13,342 nt of DNA from an uncultured Roseburia sp. (GTDB taxonomy: Bacteria > Bacillota > Clostridia > Lachnospirales > Lachnospiraceae), in assembly GCA_934309475.1 (NCBI GenBank), contig CAKRDK010000037.1:1-13342 (forward strand). Reading direction: 5' to 3'. The stretch's first letter is position 1. Every line of letters starts with the position of its first letter. Of this stretch, positions 1-8,881 are shown in pieces. Under the pieces are notes generated by a model that saw nothing but the letters and a program-made list of their open reading frames with translations, was not told where the DNA came from and searched no databases. The translations under genes and the position numbers were made by a program.

Positions 1-749
<749 letters not shown>

Positions 750-755
750 TCAAAA

Positions 756-794
756 AAAATAATTCATGTGTCTTGTCGACTTATGAATTATTTT
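756..794. repeat. 12-bp perfect inverted repeat over the nifJ -10/start site
   Basis: AAAATAATTCAT (756-767) and ATGAATTATTTT (783-794) are perfect reverse complements, 15 nt apart. The right arm covers most of the -10 box and the predicted start point; the left arm lies in the early leader and is followed in the nifJ direction by eight T residues (759-752). It could be an operator, or the transcribed part could act as a weak attenuator. The regulator is not identifiable from sequence; it does not match the Rex or CodY consensus as I know them. Confidence 0.6.
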
Positions 795-818
795 ATCATT
801 TTCTCGTTCGATTGTAAA
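790..818 (-). promoter_or_regulatory. Sigma-A-type promoter of nifJ
   Basis: On the minus strand TTTACA (818-813) and TAAAAT (795-790) are separated by exactly 17 bp, and TG one base before the -10 makes it an extended -10. Transcription would start near 783, leaving a leader of about 55 nt with the strong RBS at 743-737. The spacer contains the 10-mer ACAATCGAAC, which also occurs in the same register in the helicase promoter at 8898-8907. Confidence 0.75.
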
Positions 819-864
819 GGTTTCATACTGTACGAAAACAAGTGCAATTTTATAAAATCTCTAT

Positions 865-913
865 AAAAAATGAGTTATCCGTCCTTACCTTTTTGTAATT
901 CCTGATAACTCAT
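865..913 (-). terminator. Rho-independent terminator of the PAS-GGDEF-EAL gene
   Basis: ATGAGTTATC (870-879) and GATAACTCAT (904-913) form a perfect 10-bp stem with a 24-nt loop. On the minus strand the stem is followed by a six-T tract (870-865). It starts 17 nt after the stop codon of the gene at 930-4511 and ends before the nifJ promoter, so it should insulate nifJ. The stem is AT-rich and the loop long, so efficiency is uncertain. Confidence 0.6.
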
Positions 914-929
914 CTTCCACTTTTTCCCT

Positions 930-3900
930 TTAGGATGCGTAAACGTACTTCTCTTCAAAGGCCGAAAGTTCTAAAGGCTTGTCGAAAATATATCCCTGAC
1001 CGTGGTCAAAATCACACGCCATCAAAAAGTTAAGCTGCTCCTCATTCTCGATTCCCTCGAAAATAATTTCCTCTTTTGCATAGCGGATAAAATTGCCCAT
1101 GTGAACCACAAATTCTCTCTGTTTCTGCAAATCCGGCCTGCGGATAAAGCTTTTATCAATTTTAACTACATCTGCCGGTATTTCTAGCAGAACATTCAAA
1201 GAAGAATATCCTGTTCCGAAATCGTCGATTGCCACACGGAATCCGAGATTACGCAATTCTTTCAGGCAGATTTTCAGTCCTTCCACATTCTCAATCAGAA
1301 TGCTCTCCGTCACTTCGATTTCAATATATTTCGGATCTATACCGTATTTTTGTGTCATCTTAGACATGCGCTCCACAAACATGCTGTTGTCATCCCCGAA
1401 ATGTCTGCCGGAAAAATTCGTTGACACCGTAAACAGTTCTTTACCGTCCTCTTTCCATTTCTTCATGCAGCGCAGCAGCTGCTCGTAAATGTAAAAGTCC
1501 AGATCGATGACATAACCAAACTTCTCCAACGCCGGAATAAACTGTATCGGCGGTACCAGCGTTCCATCCGGCTTTCTCCATCTTGCAAGTGCCTCCGCAC
1601 CGTAAATTCTGTGTGCCTTCAGCTCGAACTTCGGCTGTAAGAACATCTCAAACTCACCAGCCTCAAGGGAATGGAAAAACTGACCGGATACCTGCAATTC
1701 CTCGTCACGCTTCTGGCGCATCTCCGGCTCATACACGATTCCATTTTTTATCTTTAATTCTTTCGACTGTTTTCGTGCAAGATTGGCATTCTCAATTGCA
1801 GTTTCCAAGTCAACTAAAATATTGCGCACCACATAGATTCCCGTTGCAACGCTCATGCCGCTCGCTGGGTAACGCTCGCCCTGCTGCCGTTCGAACCGTT
1901 CATTTACCTGTCCGACACAATCAATAAGCTCAGCCGCATCTTTTGCTGTAACAAGCGCTGCAAAATAATCCGAATACATTCTGCAGCTCACCAGCACTCC
2001 CGGTATCTCCTCCAGCACATTTCTTGAAAACTGTGACAAAATGTTGTCGCCGACTTCCTGTCCAAAGTTTTCATTTGCATAAGAAAAGTTATTGATGTCG
2101 CACATGATAAGCGCATACGTCTTATTCGGGTCGCTATCAATCAATTCCTGTCTTGTGATTCTGCGGAATGCTTCCATATTATATAATCCGGTGAGTTTAT
2201 CGCGGTTCTGAAGCTGTCTGATTTCCCTCTGATCTTCCTTAATCTTATTGCGCAGTGTCACAAAAACAGAAATTACCCTCGTCACTTCCTGCAAAGTCGA
2301 GATTTCAACCTGCGTCCAGTCCGTCTTTTCTTCCACCGTTGCAAAATGCACACATCCAATCCGTTTACCGGAAAATTCAAATTTACAGCCTGCGATGGCC
2401 TTCATCTGCTCGTCCGGTCTGCGCAAACGTTTGATTTCATTCTGTTCCCTTTCTTTCGAAACCATCACGAATTCACCGACTGCTGCCTGCTCAAATTCTT
2501 CGAGCACACGCGGGAAAATCTGTTTGCGATAGAATCCCTCTTCGATGCCCCAGTAATTTGTGAGCATCATTTCTTTTGCGTCATCCGCATATTCATAAAC
2601 GGAAACCAGATCCAGTCCGAATTTCTTACCGATATGCTCTAGCAGCACATACAAAGAACCGTCTAAATCTCTTGCGTGTGTCAGAAGGCTGAATGCAAAA
2701 TTCAAAAAATCCTTATCCGTCTCTAGCCGTTTCTCATACTCATCATCTTTTTCACGCTTCGGCCGATTCTCTTCTAACTCATCCGAACTGCCAAACGCAT
2801 AGTTGTTCTTTCCGCTCCGTTTGATACGGTACATTGCCTGATCCGCTTTCTCAAACAATGTCTCATACGTCTCTTCTTCGCTCTCTTTCACTGCAATTCC
2901 GACGCTCAACGTCACCATACGCTCGACATTGTTGCCGCTGTACTTCTTACAGACGAGCTTGCAAAGCCCCTCCATCTTAGCGTCAGCTTCCTCTAGCGTT
3001 GTATTTCTCATGAGCACTAAAAATTCATCTCCGCCGACTCTTCCTACAATGTCTGTCGGTCTGAAATGTTTTTTTATCTTGGCAGCTACATCTGAGAGAA
3101 CCGTATCTCCAAACGTATGTCCGAATGTATCATTAATCTTTTTGAAATCATCAATATCAATGACTGCAAGTACATGCGTATCCGCTGTCTTCTGCGCTAA
3201 AACTTTTTCTACTTCTTCTTTCGTAACCGTCTTATTCAAAAGCTTTGTCAGCGGATCTCTCCGAAGTTCCTCTGACATGCGCTCCTTAATCTCCTGATCC
3301 CTGCTGATGTCATAGGTTCTTCCTATAATACGCATAACGTTTCCTGTACCACCGGCAATGCTGTGATAGTAGGTGCGGTACCATACATAATGCTTCTCAC
3401 CGCCCTTTGCCGTGAGATTCATCCGGTAATCAATAAATCCCGTCATCTCTTTGGTGGACGCGACACTTATCATGCGTGCAAAATTCTCCCGGTCTTCTTC
3501 GAAAATATCCGAAAGTGTCTCCTCAAAGCCTAAGTATTCCATTTGTAAGTCTTCCACCTTGCCAATTTCAAAATACTTCTGTGGAATACGGAACACTTTT
3601 TTCTCTACATCATAATCAAACGGAAGCTCGTCCGCACCTTCCTCCAGCATCTTGTACCGTTCATTTAAAAGCTTTAGCTCATCCTCTAATGTCTTGCGGT
3701 CGTTGATGTCCCAGTTTGTCATGATATAGTACGGAACTGCATCTTTATAATAATATAATTGGCATCTGCACAATACCCAGTGCAGTCCACCATCTTTCGT
3801 GTGGATGCGCACCTCAAACTCGCCCGAATTCTTCTTCGTACGGCACAGTTCCATCGCCGCGAGAAAAACTGCGGCATCCTCTTCATAGATTAAATCCACC

Positions 3901-4511
3901 AGCGGCATCTTTCTGCGGATGATTTCCTGCACACGATAACCAGCCGGATGGAAAAACTGATCGTTGGCCTCCTCGACTTTCCACTCGTATCCACCACTGA
4001 TCACCGCCATTCCAACCGGCATCTCATAGATAAGATTATGAAGTTTCTTCCGCTCCTGCTTTTCCGTGTCAAGTTCTTTCTCCAGTGTGGTCTGATTAAA
4101 AATCATATCCTCCACGCTGCTGCAGGTCGCAATCAGATATTTTCCACGCTCCTCCATGTCGAGGTACTTGAAATTCCACTGCATGTGCTCAATCTGACCG
4201 CTTCTCTTCTTTACTCCGTAATGTCCCGAATAAACTTTTGACGGATCTTCTAAGGCGTGTTCCATATTGCTGAACAATAAATACTGGTCTTCCTCCACTA
4301 AAAGCTCCGTTATCCGAAATTCTTTTCTTGAAAACTCTTCCCACGAGCATCCGATATTTCTGTAAAACAATTCATTCGCGTTGTAAAAGTATAATCTCTC
4401 CCCCAGTGATTTACCTTCCATTACTCGATAGCAGCACATTCCGATTGGAAGTTCTGCCATGAACCCGTTTTTCTCCCTCGAAAAAACAAGCTCCGCCATT
4501 TTCTTTGTCAT
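930..4511 (-). CDS. PAS3-GGDEF-GAF-degenerate GGDEF-EAL cyclic-di-GMP synthase/phosphodiesterase
   Basis: A 1193-residue cytoplasmic signalling protein with no signal peptide or membrane segment. Order: three PAS-like domains (about 20-135, 160-275, 295-410), a GGDEF domain (415-572) with intact GGDEF at 493-497 and an RxxD product-inhibition site (RPTD, 484-487), a GAF-like domain (600-755), a second GGDEF fold (765-930) with SDYF (847-850) at the active-site position, and a C-terminal EAL domain (945-1190). The EAL domain keeps EAL (973-975), TNFS (1031-1034), EVTES (1066-1070), DDFGTGYSS (1096-1104), KIDKSF (1117-1122), EGIE (1152-1155) and QGY (1172-1174), so phosphodiesterase activity is likely. 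Cyclase and phosphodiesterase are probably switched by ligands of the PAS and GAF domains. The start at 4511 is supported by CAGGAG (4526-4521) at 9 nt; a second GGAG lies too close to the ATG. Neighbours are monocistronic; the substrates are inferred from the motifs. Confidence 0.93.
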   Translation of the reverse strand: MTKKMAELVFSREKNGFMAELPIGMCCYRVMEGKSLGERLYFYNANELFYRNIGCSWEEFSRKEFRITELLVEEDQYLLFSNMEHALEDPSKVYSGHYGVKKRSGQIEHMQWNFKYLDMEERGKYLIATCSSVEDMIFNQTTLEKELDTEKQERKKLHNLIYEMPVGMAVISGGYEWKVEEANDQFFHPAGYRVQEIIRRKMPLVDLIYEEDAAVFLAAMELCRTKKNSGEFEVRIHTKDGGLHWVLCRCQLYYYKDAVPYYIMTNWDINDRKTLEDELKLLNERYKMLEEGADELPFDYDVEKKVFRIPQKYFEIGKVEDLQMEYLGFEETLSDIFEEDRENFARMISVASTKEMTGFIDYRMNLTAKGGEKHYVWYRTYYHSIAGGTGNVMRIIGRTYDISRDQEIKERMSEELRRDPLTKLLNKTVTKEEVEKVLAQKTADTHVLAVIDIDDFKKINDTFGHTFGDTVLSDVAAKIKKHFRPTDIVGRVGGDEFLVLMRNTTLEEADAKMEGLCKLVCKKYSGNNVERMVTLSVGIAVKESEEETYETLFEKADQAMYRIKRSGKNNYAFGSSDELEENRPKREKDDEYEKRLETDKDFLNFAFSLLTHARDLDGSLYVLLEHIGKKFGLDLVSVYEYADDAKEMMLTNYWGIEEGFYRKQIFPRVLEEFEQAAVGEFVMVSKEREQNEIKRLRRPDEQMKAIAGCKFEFSGKRIGCVHFATVEEKTDWTQVEISTLQEVTRVISVFVTLRNKIKEDQREIRQLQNRDKLTGLYNMEAFRRITRQELIDSDPNKTYALIMCDINNFSYANENFGQEVGDNILSQFSRNVLEEIPGVLVSCRMYSDYFAALVTAKDAAELIDCVGQVNERFERQQGERYPASGMSVATGIYVVRNILVDLETAIENANLARKQSKELKIKNGIVYEPEMRQKRDEELQVSGQFFHSLEAGEFEMFLQPKFELKAHRIYGAEALARWRKPDGTLVPPIQFIPALEKFGYVIDLDFYIYEQLLRCMKKWKEDGKELFTVSTNFSGRHFGDDNSMFVERMSKMTQKYGIDPKYIEIEVTESILIENVEGLKICLKELRNLGFRVAIDDFGTGYSSLNVLLEIPADVVKIDKSFIRRPDLQKQREFVVHMGNFIRYAKEEIIFEGIENEEQLNFLMACDFDHGQGYIFDKPLELSAFEEKYVYAS

Positions 4512-4552
4512 ACTCCTTTACTCCTGCGTACCAAATAAATCCATATATGCAC

Positions 4553-4561
4553 ATTATAACA
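4553..4561 (-). promoter_or_regulatory. Extended -10 promoter of the PAS-GGDEF-EAL gene
   Basis: The minus strand reads TGTTATAAT here: a perfect TATAAT with TG one base upstream. No good -35 hexamer lies 16-18 bp upstream (the best fit is CTAGGA), as is common for extended -10 promoters. The start would be near 4546, about 35 nt before the ATG. Confidence 0.6.
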
Positions 4562-4671
4562 GATTTTTCAGATTTTCCTAGTAAAATCATGTTTTCTCCC
4601 TATTTTTTATAAAATTTTAATATTTTGGGATTGTTTTCTTGCACAAATACCATATTTTCGGGATTTTCTAG

Positions 4672-4700
4672 TTGCTTTTCCCTTCTTTTTTGTGTATCAT
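4672..4700 (+). promoter_or_regulatory. Promoter of the ABC-F gene
   Basis: TTGCTT (4672-4677) and TATCAT (4695-4700) are spaced 17 bp, predicting a start near 4707 and a leader of about 65 nt. ATACGAA (4699-4705) is repeated in inverted orientation as TTCGTAT (4728-4734), and AATTGAT (4704-4710) as ATCAATT (4733-4739), so overlapping palindromes cover the -10 and start region. They could be an operator. The 260-bp divergent region otherwise holds only the promoter of the minus-strand gene and AT-rich sequence. Confidence 0.55.
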
Positions 4701-4771
4701 ACGAATTGATGCATAAAAACGAATGATTTCGTATCAATTTTATATTATGAAGTATAGGAGATAGATCAAAT

Positions 4772-6412
4772 ATGATAAGTGCTAGTAACGTAACCTTACG
4801 TCTCGGCAAAAAAGCTTTATTTGAAGACGTAAATATCAAGTTTACAGAGGGAAACTGTTACGGCTTAATCGGTGCAAACGGTGCCGGTAAGTCTACCTTC
4901 TTAAAGATTCTTTCCGGACAGATTGAGCCGACAAACGGTGAGGTCATTATTACTCCGGGACAGCGTCTTTCTTTCTTACAGCAGGATCACTTTAAATATG
5001 ATGAATTCACAGTTCTCGACACTGTTATTATGGGTAACAAGAGACTTTACGACATCATGAAAGAAAAAGATGCTATCTACATGAAAGAGGATTTCACAGA
5101 TGAAGACGGTATCCGCGCAAGTGAGTTAGAAGCGGAATTCGCTGATATGGATGGCTGGAATGCAGAATCCGATGCTGCTACTTTATTAAACGGACTGGGA
5201 ATCCCAAGTGAAGAACACTACAACATGATGGCTGACCTTCCTGGTGTTTTAAAGGTAAAAGTCCTGCTTGCACAGGCACTCTTTGGAAACCCTGACATCT
5301 TGCTGCTCGACGAGCCTACCAACCACTTAGACTTAGATGCTATCGCATGGTTAGAAGAATTCTTAATCAATTTTGAAAATACAGTTATCGTCGTATCACA
5401 TGACCGTTATTTCTTAAATAAGGTATGTACCAATATCGCCGATATCGATTACGGAAAAATCCAGCTCTATGCCGGTAACTACGATTTCTGGTATGAATCC
5501 AGCCAGTTACTCGTAAAACAGATGAAAGAAGCAAACAAGAAGAAAGAAGAAAAAATCAAAGAGCTGCAGGAATTCATTTCCCGTTTCTCTGCTAACGCTT
5601 CCAAATCCAAACAGGCTACTTCTAGAAAGAAAGCCCTTGAAAAAATCGAGCTCGATGAGATTCGTCCGTCCAGCCGTAAATACCCATACATCGACTTCCG
5701 TCCAAGCCGTGACATCGGAAATGAAGTTCTTACCGTGGAAGGCATTACAAAGACAATCGACGGCGTCAAAGTATTAGACAACGTATCCTTTATCGTTGGT
5801 CATGAAGATAAAATTGCTTTTGTAGGTGGAAATGAACTTGCAAAGACAACCTTATTTAAAATTCTTGCAGGCGAGATGGAACCGGATTCCGGTTCTTACA
5901 AATGGGGAATCACGACAAGCCAGTCCTATTTCCCGAAGGACAATACCGAAATCTTTGATACAGACCTCTTAATCGTAGACTGGCTGACCCAGTTCTCCGA
6001 GATTAAAGATGCAACGTATGTCCGCGGTTTCCTCGGAAGAATGCTCTTTGCCGGTGAAGACGGTACCAAGAAGATGCGCGTTCTCTCCGGTGGTGAAAAA
6101 GTACGTGTACTTCTCTCCCGCATGATGATTCAGGCAAGCAACGTCTTGATTTTAGATGAGCCGACAGACCACTTAGATATGGAATCTATCACCGCTTTAA
6201 ATAACGGACTGATTAAATTCCCGGGTGTTGTTCTTTTTGCTTCCCGTGACCATCAGGTTGTCCAGACAACTGCAAACCGTATCATCGAATTCCTTCCGGA
6301 TGGTACTTTCGTCGATAAGGTTTCTACCTACGATGAATACCTTGAAAATGATGAGATGGCACGTAAACGTCAGGTTTACAATATGTCATCCGATGATGAA
6401 AGCGACAATTAA
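4772..6412 (+). CDS. ykpA: ABC-F family ATPase, YkpA/YbiT type
   Basis: A soluble protein of 546 residues with two ATP-binding cassettes in tandem and no membrane segment; ABC-F proteins act on the ribosome, probably at the E site, as translation factors. Cassette 1: Walker A GANGAGKST (34-42), Walker B ILLLDEPTNHLD (176-187), H-switch SHD (209-211), but LPGVLK (156-161) where LSGGEK is expected. Linker 250-300 is lysine-rich, with FSANASKSKQATSRKK (272-287), typical of the tRNA-interacting linker. Cassette 2: altered Walker A GGNELAKTT (352-360), normal signature LSGGEK (438-443), Walker B LILDEPTDHLD (459-469), and SRD (491-493) instead of SHD. One composite site is therefore canonical and the other degenerate. 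AGGAG (4756-4760) lies 11 nt before the ATG. The gene is transcribed alone. A drug-resistance role is not indicated; it resembles the housekeeping YkpA group. Confidence 0.94.
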   Translation: MISASNVTLRLGKKALFEDVNIKFTEGNCYGLIGANGAGKSTFLKILSGQIEPTNGEVIITPGQRLSFLQQDHFKYDEFTVLDTVIMGNKRLYDIMKEKDAIYMKEDFTDEDGIRASELEAEFADMDGWNAESDAATLLNGLGIPSEEHYNMMADLPGVLKVKVLLAQALFGNPDILLLDEPTNHLDLDAIAWLEEFLINFENTVIVVSHDRYFLNKVCTNIADIDYGKIQLYAGNYDFWYESSQLLVKQMKEANKKKEEKIKELQEFISRFSANASKSKQATSRKKALEKIELDEIRPSSRKYPYIDFRPSRDIGNEVLTVEGITKTIDGVKVLDNVSFIVGHEDKIAFVGGNELAKTTLFKILAGEMEPDSGSYKWGITTSQSYFPKDNTEIFDTDLLIVDWLTQFSEIKDATYVRGFLGRMLFAGEDGTKKMRVLSGGEKVRVLLSRMMIQASNVLILDEPTDHLDMESITALNNGLIKFPGVVLFASRDHQVVQTTANRIIEFLPDGTFVDKVSTYDEYLENDEMARKRQVYNMSSDDESDN

Positions 6413-6426
6413 TTATGTTTATAGTC

Positions 6427-6459
6427 AAAAGAGAGAGCCTTATCTGCTCTCTCTTTTTT
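6427..6459. terminator. Shared bidirectional terminator between the ABC-F and helicase genes
   Basis: AAAAGAGAGAGC (6427-6438) and GCTCTCTCTTTT (6446-6457) are a perfect 12-bp inverted repeat with a 7-nt loop; six T residues (6454-6459) follow on the plus strand and four on the minus strand. It lies 14 nt after the ABC-F stop codon. The helicase stop codon (6442-6440) lies within the loop, so the right arm also encodes the last helicase residues. Confidence 0.85.
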
Positions 6460-8875
6460 CATCCCAGAATTCCGTTAATTCTTTTGACACCGTATCCAAA
6501 CTGCATATCTTATAGGTATCCCACTCTCTCGGAAAAAGTGCCTTATAGTCGCTCTGTAAGAACCGTTCATCCAAAAGCAGAATCACCCCGGTATCTTCCG
6601 CCGTCCGGATAACCCGTCCTGCCGCCTGCAATACCTTGTTCATTCCTGGATAACGGTAAGCATAATCGAATCCTCCGCCATTTCTGTGCTGGTAATAGTT
6701 CATTAAAATTTCCCTCTCCCGGCTGATCTGTGGCAGTCCTGTTCCCACAATCACGGTTCCAATGAGCTGCTCGCGCTTTAAGTCAATTCCCTCCCCGAAA
6801 ATGCCTCCCATTACGCAGAATGCGACAAAAGAATGTTCCCGTTCCTTCGAAAACTCCTCCAGAAAAGCTTCCCTCTCTTCCTCGTGCATCCCGCTTTCCT
6901 GCATCAGACAATCCGTCCGTTCCCCATTTTTTTCCATAAAACAGCTATAGACCTGCTCCATCATACGGTAGGATGGGAAAAAAGCGATATAATTTCCCTT
7001 TTTCGCCTCTGCCATCTGCTCAATATAGGACGCTATTTTTTCAAACTCCGTCTCATTTCTTCGCGTATAACGGCTGCTGACATCACGCCCAATCAGTAAA
7101 AGCTTCTGCTCCGGCGCAAACGCCGTCTCCGCATAGACCGCATAATTATCCTTTTTCGTAGAAAGAAGGTTCTTATAATACTGAATCGGCAAAAACGTCG
7201 CCGAGAAAAATATGGTTGCATTTGCACGGTCAAGGCACTGCTGGAGATTTGCAGACGGGTCCACACAGTACAGTTTCAGCTTAAATCTGCCATCCTCATC
7301 GTGCTGCGAATAAATGACATAATGCTCATCCACCAGCTCGTAAATATTGATGAAATTGCGCAGCTGCAGATAAAAGTCTGTGACCTCTTTCCGTTCCGGA
7401 AACTCAATCGGCTTCTGCAAAAATTCATCTAAATCTGACGCAAGGCTCATGCAGGCAAACAGGAAATTGCCCACGTTGTCATACAAAACATAATTCTCGC
7501 ATTCGCGTTTGTACTCCAACAAAATTTTATTGCATCTGGCAAGCCCCTGCTCAATCCGCTTATCATAGCGTTTCAGATATTTTTTCATGGTAAGAAAATC
7601 TTCTTTGTAAAGACTGGCACTGTACATCTCCCTGCTGCGCTCCACGAGATTGTGTGCCTCATCCACAAGAAAAATGTAATCCCCGCGCACTCCCTCCTGG
7701 AAAAAACGTTTCAGATACACATTCGGGTCAAAAGCATAGTTATAATCGCAAATAATATTATCCGACCAGACCGCCACATCCAAACACATCTCAAATGGGC
7801 AGACACAGTATTGTTCCGCCTGCTCTTTCAAAATCTCCCGCGTAAAAATATCTTCTTTTCGTATCAGGTCATATACCGCATCGTTCACGCGGTCGTAGTG
7901 TCCTTTTGCATAAGGACAATGCTCCGGATTACATTCCATCTCCTCACACATGCAGAGTTTTTCTTTCGCCGTGATTGTAACCACCTTTGCCTGATATCCC
8001 TGTCTCCGTAAAAGTTCAAACGTTTCCCGCGCGACGGTTCCCGTAATCGTTTTCGCTGTCAGATAGAAAATCTTATCTCCCAATTCCTCCCCGACCGCCT
8101 TGACTGCCGGATAAACGGTTGTGACCGTCTTTCCTACTCCGGTCGGCGCCTGGATAAACAGATTCTTTTTCCGGGCAATTGTCCGGTAAACGCCGGCTGC
8201 TAATTCTTTTTGGCCCTTCCGGTATGGAAATGGAAACGGCAGGCGTTTGATGGAATCCTGCCGCAACAAATGCCAGGAATATTCAAAATCCGCCCACTTT
8301 TTATATTCTCCAATCAAATGGAAAAACCATTTTTCCAAATCCTCGTATGCAAACTCTTCCGTAAAATAACGAATGTCCTCCGTATCAAGATTGCAATACG
8401 TCATCTGCACCCGTATCCGCTTCAAATCGTGCTGTGTGGCAAATATATAGGCATAGCACATTGCCTGCGCGCGGTGAACCCCGACTGGCGCATCCAGCGA
8501 CTCTAACTTGCGGTAGATTCCTTTTATCTCATCAATTGTCACAATCGCCTGCTCCGGAATCTTAGCATGATTATAATTCACGGAAGCATCCGCTTCCTCC
8601 CAGTTGTCAATCATGATTCCATCCGCACGTCCCTCGATTGCGAGCGTATAATTTTCTTCCTCCACAAGAAACTTCAGCGGAACCTCCGCGTGGTAATTAC
8701 TCCCCATGCGGCGTTGAATCTTGCGATGCATCCTGCTTCCTTCCTGCATTGCCTCCGCTGAGGAGCCTTTCCCCTGGCGGTTGTCAATGTCGCCTTCCCG
8801 CATAATAAATTCCACAAGGTTCCGCACTGATATCCGGATACTCTTTTTTTCCTGTACTTGTTCTTCTTTTCTCAT
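6440..8875 (-). CDS. PD-(D/E)XK nuclease-XPD/DinG-type DNA helicase fusion
   Basis: An 811-residue cytoplasmic protein (from ATG 8875). The N-terminal 210 residues match the PD-(D/E)XK/Cas4-like nuclease pattern: GSRMH (His50), EGRADG (Asp85), IDEIKG (Glu116, Lys118) and QAMCY (Gln137, Tyr141). The rest is a superfamily 2 helicase of the XPD/DinG group: Walker A APTGVGKT (243-250), cysteines C308/C310, C315, C320 and C359 suited to a 4Fe-4S cluster, DEAH (405-408), SAT (558-560), GGIFGEGIDL (690-699) and QAAGRVIR (750-757). These enzymes unwind DNA 5' to 3' and act in repair. The open frame extends to 8977, but that extension would translate the promoter and a palindrome, and homologues as I remember them begin near the ISVRNLVEF segment, so 8875 is preferred. 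No Shine-Dalgarno precedes it, and the -10 box ends 6 nt upstream, suggesting a leaderless message. The promoter contains a LexA-like box. Confidence 0.9.
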   Translation of the reverse strand: MRKEEQVQEKKSIRISVRNLVEFIMREGDIDNRQGKGSSAEAMQEGSRMHRKIQRRMGSNYHAEVPLKFLVEEENYTLAIEGRADGIMIDNWEEADASVNYNHAKIPEQAIVTIDEIKGIYRKLESLDAPVGVHRAQAMCYAYIFATQHDLKRIRVQMTYCNLDTEDIRYFTEEFAYEDLEKWFFHLIGEYKKWADFEYSWHLLRQDSIKRLPFPFPYRKGQKELAAGVYRTIARKKNLFIQAPTGVGKTVTTVYPAVKAVGEELGDKIFYLTAKTITGTVARETFELLRRQGYQAKVVTITAKEKLCMCEEMECNPEHCPYAKGHYDRVNDAVYDLIRKEDIFTREILKEQAEQYCVCPFEMCLDVAVWSDNIICDYNYAFDPNVYLKRFFQEGVRGDYIFLVDEAHNLVERSREMYSASLYKEDFLTMKKYLKRYDKRIEQGLARCNKILLEYKRECENYVLYDNVGNFLFACMSLASDLDEFLQKPIEFPERKEVTDFYLQLRNFINIYELVDEHYVIYSQHDEDGRFKLKLYCVDPSANLQQCLDRANATIFFSATFLPIQYYKNLLSTKKDNYAVYAETAFAPEQKLLLIGRDVSSRYTRRNETEFEKIASYIEQMAEAKKGNYIAFFPSYRMMEQVYSCFMEKNGERTDCLMQESGMHEEEREAFLEEFSKEREHSFVAFCVMGGIFGEGIDLKREQLIGTVIVGTGLPQISREREILMNYYQHRNGGGFDYAYRYPGMNKVLQAAGRVIRTAEDTGVILLLDERFLQSDYKALFPREWDTYKICSLDTVSKELTEFWDEKRESR

Positions 8876-8881
8876 AAACTC

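Noticed and set aside
796..812. LexA box in the nifJ promoter
   Set aside because: Only the left half CGAAC matches; the right half (AAAATG) does not, so SOS control of nifJ is not supported.
1583..1927. 114-codon plus-strand open frame
   Set aside because: It is antisense to the conserved EAL and degenerate GGDEF region of a real gene, with no RBS or protein family features.
7652..8011. 119-codon plus-strand open frame inside the helicase
   Set aside because: The minus-strand frame there encodes the conserved Fe-S cysteines and DEAH box; the plus frame has no family features.
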